From: an uncultured Eubacteriales bacterium | GTDB taxonomy: Bacteria; Bacillota; Clostridia; Oscillospirales; CAG-272 | Reading direction: 5' to 3' | DNA: 23,874 nucleotides | Assembly: GCA_900547725.1 (NCBI GenBank) | Contig: URHR01000028.1 | Span: 1 to 23,874 of the forward strand | In this document: piece by piece, positions 1 to 7,541 of the stretch | Layout of the letters: each line of letters starts with the position of its first letter | How positions within the stretch are numbered: the first letter of the stretch is position 1 | Notes under the pieces: generated by a model | Seen by the model: only the letters and a program-made list of their open reading frames with translations | The model's database searches: none | Told to the model about the DNA's origin: nothing | Program-made: the position numbers and the translations under genes

Positions 1-42
<42 letters not shown>

Positions 43-47
43 AAGGC

Positions 48-77
48 ATTATACACGACCTGCACCCTCCTTGTCAA
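48..77 (-). promoter_or_regulatory. Consensus leftward promoter (P1) next to the microsatellite
   Basis: On the minus strand a perfect TTGACA (72-77) and a perfect TATAAT (48-53) are separated by 18 bases. The predicted start is near 41, at the edge of the GACA tract. The gene it would drive lies left of the window. Confidence 0.7.
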
Positions 78-121
78 GCATATTTTCCGAATTTTTTTGC
101 AAGATTTTGCTTCCATTACGA

Positions 122-171
122 CATTATCGTTAATAATGCTTCTGTAAACATTATACCAAAGTTCGATCGAA
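122..171. repeat. Two short inverted repeats in the divergent regulatory region
   Basis: CATTAT (122-127) and ATAATG (133-138) form a 6-bp inverted repeat with a 5-base spacer, just downstream of the expected start of leftward promoter P2. TTCGATCGAA (162-171) is a perfect 10-bp palindrome inside the P2 spacer. Both sit where operators would be expected, but the regulator is unknown. The rest of 78-284 is AT-rich and holds no gene I can support. Confidence 0.4.
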
Positions 172-178
172 ATTTCAA
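150..178 (-). promoter_or_regulatory. Leftward promoter (P2)
   Basis: Minus strand TTGAAA (173-178), a 17-base spacer and TATAAT (150-155). This is a second good leftward promoter about 100 bases upstream of P1, so the unseen leftward gene may have tandem promoters. Confidence 0.6.
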
Positions 179-284
179 TTGACATTCGGCACAATCTTTT
201 TTCGATTTTTTAGTCACCTTGCACAAAATGCACCGTTTTTGTCGCGCGTCAAAACTTTTGGAAACGCGAATTTACAATTATCGC

Positions 285-313
285 TTGCCTTTTTCTGCTC
301 TTCGTGTTATAAT
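285..313 (+). promoter_or_regulatory. Promoter of the GGDEF/HD-GYP gene
   Basis: TTGCCT (285-290), a 17-base spacer and a perfect TATAAT (308-313). The start site would be near 320, leaving a leader of about 37 bases before the ATG at 357. Confidence 0.7.
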
Positions 314-356
314 GAAGGCAGATTTTCAGACAGATCACCAAAGAAAGGAATCCGCC

Positions 357-2255
357 ATGGAATCCATTCCGTCTTACACTCAGGAACAGATCGAGGCGTT
401 ATCGAACGCCTACCGAACGCTCTTTTCCACGGTTCGTCTCATCACGCCCGAGGAATTGTCCGTCCTCTCCGATGAAACCTGCCCTCCCCCGCCGCACTCC
501 TGCTTTTTCTGCGGGAACGGCAGCCGCTGTCATAGCTGCGTTTCCCTCTCGGCGTATCGCGCTGGGTGTGTTCAGACCAAACTGGAATTTCAGGACGGCG
601 TCATCTGGCAGGTCATGGCATATCCCGTCCGCTTAGACGGTCGGATTCATGTCCTTGAGATTCTCCGTAAAGCCGACAGCAACTTTGTTAACAGCTTCGT
701 CGGGCGGGAGGAATTTCGAAAAACGCTTGCCGACAGCACGCACAAACTTTATACCGATGTTCTGACGGGCGCATACAGCCGCCGCTACTACGAAGAATTC
801 CTGCGCGACCTCCGTGCCCCCGGAACAGGCGTTGCAATCATGGATGTGGACGATTTCAAGCTGTACAACGACTTTTTCGGACACAATCTCGGCGACACGG
901 TTCTGCGTACCGTGGTCAGCGTCATCACTGACAATCTGCGCGCCGATGACCGTCTCGTCCGTTACGGCGGCGATGAATTCCTGCTGATCCTTCCGCAGAC
1001 AGACCAAGCCGACCTTTCCGCTTTTCTCAGTCGCTTGCGCAAAAAGATCGGCGTTACAGACCCCTTCGGGACTACGGGAAAACGCCTTTCCGTCAGCATC
1101 GGCGGCGTGATTTCCGGTGACGAAACCGTCAGCGACGCGCTGGAACGTGCAGATCGCCTTCTGATGCTCGCGAAGCAACACAAAAACCGCGTCATGACCG
1201 AGCAGGAAACGCACAGTGCGCAGGTTCAGGCGCAGAAGCCGACGGTTCTCATCTGCGACGACTCGGCGCTGAACCGCGAAATTCTCTCTACCATGCTCGG
1301 CTGTGAATTTCACTTTCTTGAAGCCGAGGACGGCGAAGCCTGCATTCGGGTTCTGCAAGCTGAGGGAACGCGCATTTCCCTTTGCCTGCTTGACATCGTC
1401 ATGCCGAACATGGACGGCTTTGACGTGCTTGCCTACATGAATGAAACGCACCTGATTGAGGAAATCCCCGTTATCATCATCACGGGCGACGATTCCGCCG
1501 TTTCCATCCGCCGCGCCTATAATCTCGGGATCACCGACTACATCAACCGTCCTTTTGACAGCAAGGTCGTCCGTCACCGTGCGCTGAACACCATCAAATT
1601 ATACGCAAAACAACGTCGCCTTGCCAATATGCTTGCGGATCGGATGTTGCAAAAAGAGGAAAACGCAAAGGTCATCATTGACATTTTCAGCCACGCAGTG
1701 GAATTCCGCAATTCGGAACGCGGCTCTCACGTTCTGAACATCAGCCGCCTGACGCGGCTTCTTCTGGAACAATTGGCCGGCATGACCGACCGTTACGCGC
1801 TTACGACCGAAGATATCGAAGTGATCTCCACTGCTTCCATGTTGCATGATATCGGAAAAATCGGCATCGACGAGTGGATTCTCAACAAACCGGGCAAGCT
1901 GACGGCAGAGGAAACCGAGATGATGCACCGTCACACGCTGATCGGCGCGAAAATTCTGGAGGATATGCGGGAATACCGCGATCTGCCGCTCCTGAAAACC
2001 GCCATTGACATCTGTCGTTGGCATCACGAGCGTTGGGACGGTAGCGGTTACCCGGACGGTTTATGCGGGGACGAGATTCCGATCTCCGCGCAGGTTGCGG
2101 CGCTTGCCGATTGCTACGACGCGTTGGTCAGCAAGCGGATTTACAAGGAAGCATATTCGCACAAAGAAGCGATTTCGATGCTTCTATCCGGTGAATGCGG
2201 TGCATTCAACCCGCTCCTTTACCAATGCCTGCAAAAAGTTGAGCAGAGAATATAA
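357..2255 (+). CDS. Cys-rich sensor / GGDEF / receiver / HD-GYP protein (c-di-GMP turnover)
   Basis: A 632-residue cytoplasmic protein that probably both makes and breaks cyclic di-GMP. Residues 42-71 hold six cysteines, including two CxxC pairs, ahead of a PAS-like stretch to about 110. A GGDEF domain spans about 132-280 with an intact GGDEF motif (204-208) and an RxxD product-inhibition site (195-198). A receiver spans about 296-415 with acidic pair D301/D302 and phospho-acceptor D346, but Arg (R398) where Lys is usual before Pro. An HD-GYP domain spans about 435-632 with HD at 497-498 and HHE...DGSGYP at 556-566. Both catalytic motifs look intact. ATG 357 is preferred over an upstream TTG at 219 because AAAGGA precedes it and 219 lies upstream of the promoter. 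Placing the receiver between two output domains is uncommon. The convergent operon supplies a possible phosphodonor (inference). Confidence 0.93.
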   Translation: MESIPSYTQEQIEALSNAYRTLFSTVRLITPEELSVLSDETCPPPPHSCFFCGNGSRCHSCVSLSAYRAGCVQTKLEFQDGVIWQVMAYPVRLDGRIHVLEILRKADSNFVNSFVGREEFRKTLADSTHKLYTDVLTGAYSRRYYEEFLRDLRAPGTGVAIMDVDDFKLYNDFFGHNLGDTVLRTVVSVITDNLRADDRLVRYGGDEFLLILPQTDQADLSAFLSRLRKKIGVTDPFGTTGKRLSVSIGGVISGDETVSDALERADRLLMLAKQHKNRVMTEQETHSAQVQAQKPTVLICDDSALNREILSTMLGCEFHFLEAEDGEACIRVLQAEGTRISLCLLDIVMPNMDGFDVLAYMNETHLIEEIPVIIITGDDSAVSIRRAYNLGITDYINRPFDSKVVRHRALNTIKLYAKQRRLANMLADRMLQKEENAKVIIDIFSHAVEFRNSERGSHVLNISRLTRLLLEQLAGMTDRYALTTEDIEVISTASMLHDIGKIGIDEWILNKPGKLTAEETEMMHRHTLIGAKILEDMREYRDLPLLKTAIDICRWHHERWDGSGYPDGLCGDEIPISAQVAALADCYDALVSKRIYKEAYSHKEAISMLLSGECGAFNPLLYQCLQKVEQRI

Positions 2256-2334
2256 AGGTCTGCGGGGCGGATCGGTGGAAAAAACGGGATCATGGAGGAA
2301 AGAGCAAACTTATCCCCCTCAAAATCGGCATCAG

Positions 2335-2362
2335 AAAGCGCCGCGGGATTCCGCGGCGCTTT
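2335..2362. terminator. Bidirectional terminator between convergent signalling genes
   Basis: A perfect 12-bp stem (2335-2346 with 2351-2362) with a GATT loop lies between the HD-GYP gene stop (2255) and the HPt gene stop (2383). The AAA/TTT ends give short U tracts in either direction, so it can serve both converging transcripts. Confidence 0.8.
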
Positions 2363-2382
2363 CGTTGTATAAGGATGATAAT

Positions 2383-2730
2383 TTATAATACCTGAAGCGT
2401 ATCCGCCACGCGGCGGTACTCTGTTGCAACGGCAGAATAAAGCGCGTCGTATCCGACCGTATCGCCCCTTCCGCGCAGATATTCCGTCAGTTCCGAAGCT
2501 GCTTTCCCAAGGCATGAAAAGCCGAGATTCAGACAAACGCCTTTGAGCGTGTGCGCCGCCCGGAAAGCGGCTTCCGCACTGCCTGTTTTCAGCGCTTCGG
2601 TCAGAGCCGCAAAGCTTCCGTCCTGCAGAAAGCGCCCGCAAAAATGCCGCACCATCGCGTCGTCGCCAAAGCGTTCCGCAACCGTTTCGTAATCCTCGCC
2701 AAGACTCTCATAACATTCCCTGACCGTCAT
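2383..2730 (-). CDS. Free-standing HPt phosphotransfer protein
   Basis: About 115 residues, essentially one Hpt domain. The phosphorylatable histidine is H60 in the motif AAHTLKG, followed by the LNLG turn typical of the four-helix bundle. It would carry phosphoryl groups from the receiver of the upstream hybrid kinase to another receiver. The start is uncertain: ATG 2730 has GGAG ten bases upstream, while ATG 2739 would add three residues but has the same GGAG only one base away. The gene begins inside the last codons of the kinase gene (23-nt overlap), so translational coupling is likely. There are no membrane segments. Fused HPt domains are common in BvgS-type kinases; here the domain is a separate polypeptide. 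Confidence 0.88.
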   Translation of the reverse strand: MTVRECYESLGEDYETVAERFGDDAMVRHFCGRFLQDGSFAALTEALKTGSAEAAFRAAHTLKGVCLNLGFSCLGKAASELTEYLRGRGDTVGYDALYSAVATEYRRVADTLQVL

Positions 2731-4927
2731 GATTTTCATTCTCCGTCTTTCTTTTGTAATAGTCCGCAACCGTATCCACAAGTTTGCCGGCATCGAGCGG
2801 CTTTGCAAGATGTCCGTTCATTCCCGCCTTCAGCGAACGTTCCACATCGTCTGCGTAGGCATTCGCCGTCATGGCGATGATCGGAATCGTTTTTGCATCG
2901 GGATGACCCGATGCGCGGATCACCTGCGTTGCAAGCAGACCGTCCATCACGGGCATCATCAGATCCATCAGGATCAGATCCAGCTCGCCGGGTGCGGATG
3001 CCATGAACCGTTCCACCGCCTCTTTACCGTTTTCCGCACGCAACACGGTTGCACCGGAGCGCTCCAGAATAAACTGCGCGATTTCCATGTTGAGGTCGTT
3101 ATCCTCGGCAATCAGAATTTTCGCGCCCTGCAAAACATGGTCGCTGTCCTGAAGACTCTGAATGGTGCGCGCCTGCGTGAGTTCCTCGACATCGGCATCG
3201 ATCCGGAAGTGCAACCGCACGGTAAAGATTGTCCCCAAGCCCTGCGTGCTCTCCACCTCAATCGTGCCACCCTGATGGTCAACGAGTTTCTTCACAATGG
3301 CAAGTCCAAGTCCCGTGCCGTTGTAGGAGGACTTGAAGGAACGATCCTCCTGTGCAAACGGGTCGTACATATGCCGCATAAACTCCGTGCTCATGCCGAT
3401 TCCCGTATCGGAGCAGATAAAGGTGAATTCCGTCTCGCCGTTTTCGTCACATTCCTCCCGACAGACCACATGAACCGTTCCGCCTGCGCGATTGTATTTA
3501 ATCGCGTTGCCGATCAGATTCAGACAGATTCTGCGGAAGCAAACCGCACTGCCGATCAGGTACGGATGGCGGATATTTTCGGTTTGCGATGTCAGTTCCA
3601 CGCCCTTCTCGCGCGCCTGTTGCTTCATCATTGTGCAGATTTCGTCGAACACGCGGTCAATGCGGAACTTTTCGTCCTTCCACAGCACATCGCCCTGTTC
3701 CAACTTGCTCATATCCAACACATCGGTCACAAGTTCCAACAGATACCCGGATGCTTCCCGCATCTTTCCGTAGCATTCTTTGCGCTTTTCGGGATTGTTA
3801 TCGTAGTATTCCGCCATATCCAGCATTCCGCGGATGCCGTTGACCGGCGTGCGGATATCGTGACTCATGCGGCGCAGGAAGTCGGTTTTCGCTTCGTTTG
3901 CACGAATGGCGTCGTTTGCAAGGCGACTCAGCTCGGCATGGTACTGTTCCGCGTTCCGCATTTCGGTCACGCTGCGGCGGCTCTCGGCACGAAACCACAT
4001 CCAAAGAAGCACACCCGAGAGGAGCACATACAGAACCGAGGAATAAGCGATTAACATCGACCGCGAGGTGAACGCTTCTTTTGCGGGATAGAACAGATAG
4101 ATGCAATAATTTTTGCTTCTGTCGTACAACGTGTAGTAAGTCGAACCGTTAACATCGATCTTCGGGAGAACACGACTCGGATTTTTTGCATTCTGCGCCA
4201 GACGAATCAGTTCACACTCCGAGACATTCTGATCAAGCAGTGCCTCGCTGTTGCTTCCAATGACGCGGCTTCCGTTTGTAACCGCGACAATGCCGTCATT
4301 TATAAAAGAGTATCCGGAAAGAAGCGTGCGAACCGACAACTCCGTCCCTTGCACCGCAGTCGGCTCCTGTCGCACGTAGCACAGAATCAGGCCGGGTTTG
4401 TCCAATCTGGAAACCACCGAGTAATCGTAGTAATAACCGTCGTCATGAAAAAAGCGTTCCGAATACACTTTGCCGGGGCAACCGGAAACCGAAGCGGATA
4501 AACCGAAGATTTCAGTCCAAATCCCGGACATCTCCCTTTCACGCGAAAAAAAGCGAAGTCCCGTTTCGTTCCCGTCCTCGGTCAGGATAATTCCCGTTAA
4601 ACGGAAACTTTCCATATATTCAAGAAAGAATTCTTCGTTCAGATTGCCGTCATCCTCGCGGTAAATCCGCTGAAACCGAAGCGCCTTGTCCGCAATCCGG
4701 ATCAGACTTTTCATCTTCTCCTCAGCGCCGACCTCATCGTAACGGATACACTGCGCCGCAATGTAGGCGTTTTCCGTTTCCAACCGTGCCTTCGCTTTGA
4801 GCAGTCCCGCCCTCGTGCCGAGAAGATATTCAAGCGCCATGATGAACAGCCAACCGCCCAATATCGCAAGGATCAGAAGCATCTTGTGGGAAAACGAATG
4901 CAACGGTTTATGTGCGTTAGCATTCAT
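2708..4927 (-). CDS. Membrane hybrid histidine kinase with C-terminal receiver
   Basis: 739 residues. One membrane helix lies at about 15-36 and another at about 291-312, enclosing an extracytoplasmic sensor of about 250 residues that could be Cache-like (inference from size and topology). HisKA follows with H356 in MSHDIRTP. The HATPase domain shows the N box NLIGNAIKYN (470-479), DTGIGM (507-512) and GTGLGLA (537-543). A receiver at about 603-725 has acidic residues E608/D609, phospho-acceptor D655 in LMDLMMP and K709 before Pro. It lacks its own HPt domain, which is supplied by the next gene. The ATG overlaps the stop of the upstream lipoprotein gene (ATGA), with GGTGGG as ribosome site. 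The likely role is to sense a ligand, possibly through the co-encoded binding protein, and feed an HPt-linked phosphorelay. Confidence 0.94.
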   Translation of the reverse strand: MNANAHKPLHSFSHKMLLILAILGGWLFIMALEYLLGTRAGLLKAKARLETENAYIAAQCIRYDEVGAEEKMKSLIRIADKALRFQRIYREDDGNLNEEFFLEYMESFRLTGIILTEDGNETGLRFFSREREMSGIWTEIFGLSASVSGCPGKVYSERFFHDDGYYYDYSVVSRLDKPGLILCYVRQEPTAVQGTELSVRTLLSGYSFINDGIVAVTNGSRVIGSNSEALLDQNVSECELIRLAQNAKNPSRVLPKIDVNGSTYYTLYDRSKNYCIYLFYPAKEAFTSRSMLIAYSSVLYVLLSGVLLWMWFRAESRRSVTEMRNAEQYHAELSRLANDAIRANEAKTDFLRRMSHDIRTPVNGIRGMLDMAEYYDNNPEKRKECYGKMREASGYLLELVTDVLDMSKLEQGDVLWKDEKFRIDRVFDEICTMMKQQAREKGVELTSQTENIRHPYLIGSAVCFRRICLNLIGNAIKYNRAGGTVHVVCREECDENGETEFTFICSDTGIGMSTEFMRHMYDPFAQEDRSFKSSYNGTGLGLAIVKKLVDHQGGTIEVESTQGLGTIFTVRLHFRIDADVEELTQARTIQSLQDSDHVLQGAKILIAEDNDLNMEIAQFILERSGATVLRAENGKEAVERFMASAPGELDLILMDLMMPVMDGLLATQVIRASGHPDAKTIPIIAMTANAYADDVERSLKAGMNGHLAKPLDAGKLVDTVADYYKRKTENENHDGQGML

Positions 4928-5730
4928 TTGCCCACCGTTGTCCTTTCCGACGAAATGCCGTGACGTTCCAGAACCGACGCAACAAAACCGTCCTCATACA
5001 TGGCGCGTAAAACCCCGGTCAGCCTTTCCGCCATCTGCTCGCCTCCGTTCTTTGCAAACGCCACGCCGAGTTCGACCTCCAGAAGCGGCTCTTCCAGTAT
5101 CCGATAACGTCCGGTTGCGGTTTTCATGTACTCCAGAAACATGGTTTCATGTCCCGCAATGGCGTCCACGTAGCCTTTTCGAAGCGCTGCCAACAGTTCC
5201 TCTGTCCCCGAAAAGCAATAAAGCGAGCGCAGGGTCGGAAAGCCAATCCCGGCACCTGCCGAAAACAACTCGTCCGGCTTGGAAGTAAACTGGACTCCGA
5301 TCTGCAAACCTTCCAGATCGGCAAGCGTTGTAACCGGGCTGTCTTCGGCAACCAGCAGAACCTGACGGCTTGTCATATAAGGTCCCGCCCATGCGTACCG
5401 ATCCTCCCGCCCCGTCATGGAAAAGCTGCCCCACAGACAGTCAATCTCCCCGCTTTCCAGATAGGCGTCCTTGTTCTCCCAGGAAATCTGGCGAAATTCC
5501 GCACGCAACCCCAGTCTGCGGCAGGCTTCCCGCGCAAGATCAACATCAATCCCGGCAAAATCACCGTCACTGTCCATATAGAAGTACGGCAGATACTCGT
5601 CACTTCCGATAATCAGCGCGGGAAGTTCCGAGTTATCCGTTTCGGAAACCGTTTTTCTGCACCCCGGAAACACCGTCAGGACAAACAGAACGGCAAGCAA
5701 AAGCGCAATTCCTTTTTTTCGGATTCTCAT
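4924..5730 (-). CDS. Extracytoplasmic solute-binding lipoprotein (amino-acid type, SBP_bac_3)
   Basis: 268 residues. A basic start and hydrophobic helix end in a lipobox FPGC with lipidated C24, so the protein should be anchored outside the membrane. The rest resembles family 3 periplasmic binding proteins: an early YLPYFYMD strand/loop, FAGIDVDLAREACRRLG, a WENKDAYLESGEIDCLWG lobe and an AGPYMTSRQVLLV hinge. It is the first gene of a three-gene operon with a hybrid kinase and HPt, and no permease or ATPase genes are nearby. A sensory role is therefore more likely than transport (inference). The ligand cannot be told from sequence. GGAGG lies five bases before the ATG, and its own consensus promoter lies at 5765-5793. 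Confidence 0.9.
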   Translation of the reverse strand: MRIRKKGIALLLAVLFVLTVFPGCRKTVSETDNSELPALIIGSDEYLPYFYMDSDGDFAGIDVDLAREACRRLGLRAEFRQISWENKDAYLESGEIDCLWGSFSMTGREDRYAWAGPYMTSRQVLLVAEDSPVTTLADLEGLQIGVQFTSKPDELFSAGAGIGFPTLRSLYCFSGTEELLAALRKGYVDAIAGHETMFLEYMKTATGRYRILEEPLLEVELGVAFAKNGGEQMAERLTGVLRAMYEDGFVASVLERHGISSERTTVGK

Positions 5731-5764
5731 GTCATCCTCCGTAAGCCACCGTCAATACAACATT

Positions 5765-5793
5765 ATTATACTCTCGCGCGGCAGCTTTGTCAA
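5765..5793 (-). promoter_or_regulatory. Consensus promoter of the binding protein-kinase-HPt operon
   Basis: Perfect TTGACA (5788-5793), a 17-base spacer and perfect TATAAT (5765-5770). It lies within 45 bases after the pyrB stop. I see no terminator between pyrB and this promoter, so read-through from the pyrimidine operon is possible. Confidence 0.85.
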
Positions 5794-5807
5794 GAGGAAA
5801 CACGGAT

Positions 5808-6884
5808 TTAACCGACGATTCCGTCACAATACCCGCAATGAACCGTGCCGTTCGCGTCACGGTAGAAGCGCGCCGGCAGACACCGCTCCGTGCGGGTTAC
5901 GCAATGCGGATTGGGACAAGCATATGTCCCCGTGACCGCATCTCCGCGCTTGCGGTCTGCATCCGGCAGATTCCGCTCGTTCATCAGTTTCAGAATCAGC
6001 GCCATGCGCATCAGCTTGCCGTTTCTCGTTTGCTTGAAATAGCAGGCGCGCGGGTCGCTGTCCACATCCACGGTAATCTCATTCACGCGCGGAAGCGGAT
6101 GCAGAACAATGGTGTCCGGCTTTGCCATATTCAGCTTTTTTCCGTCCAGAATGTACAGATCCTTGAGCCGTTCGTATTCCGCAAGATCCGAAAAGCGTTC
6201 CTTCTGAACGCGGGTCATGTACAGCACGTCCAAGTCCTTGATTGCATCCTCCAGAGAGGCGCAGACCGTGCAGGGAATTCCCTTCGCTTTGACGGTCTCT
6301 TCCATAACGAAATCGGGGAGCGCCAACTCGGGCGGCGAGATCAGAACCAATTCGGTTCCCTCGTAGCGCGCCATTGCGGCAATCAGGGAGTGGACGGTCC
6401 TGCCGTATTTCAGATCGCCGCAGAAACCGATCTTCAGGTGATCCAGTCTCCCCTTTTCCCGCTTGACGGTCAGAAGGTCGGCAAGCGTCTGGGTCGGGTG
6501 GAAATGCCCGCCGTCCCCCGCGTTGATGATCGGAACTTCCGAATGCGCCATGGCAACATACGGCGCCCCTTCCGCATAGTGCCGCATGGCAATGATATCC
6601 ACATAACCCGACACGACTTCGATCGTGTCTGCCAACGTCTCCCCTTTGCTTGCCGAACTGGTGTCCGCGTCCGAGAATCCCGCAACACTGCCGCCGAGCG
6701 ACAGCATTGCCGTTTCAAAACTCAGCCGTGTGCGCGTGGACGGCTCAAAGAAGAGGGTTGCAAGCGTTTTGTGCTGCATTGCATCCTCATATTTTTCGGG
6801 ATGCGCGGAGATGTCCTCCGCCGTCGCGATCAGACTGTCAATCTCCGCGACCGACAGATCCGAAATATCCGCCAGATGTTTCAT
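5808..6884 (-). CDS. pyrB: Aspartate carbamoyltransferase catalytic chain with C-terminal PyrI-like zinc ribbon
   Basis: 358 residues. It condenses carbamoyl phosphate and aspartate to N-carbamoyl-aspartate. The catalytic part (about 1-305) shows FEPSTRTR (46-53), the SKGE loop (79-82), MRHYAEGA, the HPTQTLADL segment, GRTVHSL and HPLPR (262-266). After about residue 320 comes an extra domain with C323, C328, C350 and C353 (C-x4-C-x21-C-x2-C). This matches the zinc-binding domain of the regulatory chain PyrI, with a CPNPHC start and a CGYC end, but there is no room for the PyrI allosteric nucleotide-binding domain. Ordinary PyrB chains end near 300-310 residues. It is the last pyr gene; its ATG overlaps the pyrE stop (ATGA) and GGAGG lies six bases upstream. 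No separate pyrI is present in the window. Confidence 0.95.
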   Translation of the reverse strand: MKHLADISDLSVAEIDSLIATAEDISAHPEKYEDAMQHKTLATLFFEPSTRTRLSFETAMLSLGGSVAGFSDADTSSASKGETLADTIEVVSGYVDIIAMRHYAEGAPYVAMAHSEVPIINAGDGGHFHPTQTLADLLTVKREKGRLDHLKIGFCGDLKYGRTVHSLIAAMARYEGTELVLISPPELALPDFVMEETVKAKGIPCTVCASLEDAIKDLDVLYMTRVQKERFSDLAEYERLKDLYILDGKKLNMAKPDTIVLHPLPRVNEITVDVDSDPRACYFKQTRNGKLMRMALILKLMNERNLPDADRKRGDAVTGTYACPNPHCVTRTERCLPARFYRDANGTVHCGYCDGIVG

Positions 6885-7528
6885 GCCCTGCCTCCGATCC
6901 AGCTCTCGTCCGCAGGATTGTTGCGGAAGGCAATCAGCCGATTCACATCTTCGGGCGCGATGTAGCCGTCCTCGCCCGCAATCCGCGCAATCGTATCAAA
7001 ATCGGTCAGGCTGACATTCCGCACATTCGCCGCCGCAAGACGGTCAAGCCCCTTCTGCATTCCGTAGGTGAAGATGCTCACGATTCCGAGCACCTCCGCG
7101 CCGACCTCGCGCAGAGCTTCCACCACCTCGATCACGCTGCCGCCCGTAGAGATCAGATCCTCGATGACCACCACCTTCTGCCCCGCTTCCAGTTTGCCCT
7201 CGATGCGGTTCTGTCTGCCGTGGTCTTTTGCGCCCGAGCGGACGTAGCCCATCGGCAGTCCCATCAGATGTGCCGCGATCGCCGCGTGCGCAATGCCAGC
7301 CGTGGAAGTTCCCATCAGCACCTCTGTCTCGGGATATTCCCGTCTGACCGTTTCTGCAATGGCGGCTTCCACCCGACCTCTCACCGCTGGCGCGGTCAGA
7401 ATCAAACGGTTGTCGCAGTAGACCGGGCTTTTGATGCCGCTTGCCCATGTAAACGGCTCGTTCGGGCGGAAAAAGACCGCCTTGATGGACAGCAGATCTT
7501 TTGCAATCGTTTCCTTGATGGTTTCCAT
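6881..7528 (-). CDS. pyrE: Orotate phosphoribosyltransferase
   Basis: 215 residues. It transfers phosphoribosyl from PRPP to orotate to give OMP, the fifth step of UMP synthesis, in the cytoplasm. The PRPP-binding loop VVVIEDLISTGGS is at about 119-131. Other family marks are FTWASGIKSPVYCDNR (26-41) and the flexible KDHGRQNRIEG catalytic loop (101-111). ATG 7528 is chosen because GGAGG lies eight bases upstream and family proteins start here; an upstream in-frame extension would run into pyrF. It follows pyrF by 13 bases and overlaps pyrB by four. Confidence 0.96.
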   Translation of the reverse strand: METIKETIAKDLLSIKAVFFRPNEPFTWASGIKSPVYCDNRLILTAPAVRGRVEAAIAETVRREYPETEVLMGTSTAGIAHAAIAAHLMGLPMGYVRSGAKDHGRQNRIEGKLEAGQKVVVIEDLISTGGSVIEVVEALREVGAEVLGIVSIFTYGMQKGLDRLAAANVRNVSLTDFDTIARIAGEDGYIAPEDVNRLIAFRNNPADESWIGGRA

Positions 7529-7541
7529 TCCTGTCTCCTCC

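Noticed and set aside
179..210. TTGACA at 179-184 as an additional rightward promoter
   Set aside because: No acceptable -10 box lies 16-18 bases downstream.
219..356. N-terminal extension of the GGDEF protein from TTG 219
   Set aside because: It would start upstream of the promoter -10 box at 308-313, and ATG 357 has a good ribosome site.
2729..4054. Plus-strand open frame of 441 codons opposite the hybrid kinase
   Set aside because: Antisense shadow of conserved kinase and receiver domains; no ribosome site or domain of its own.
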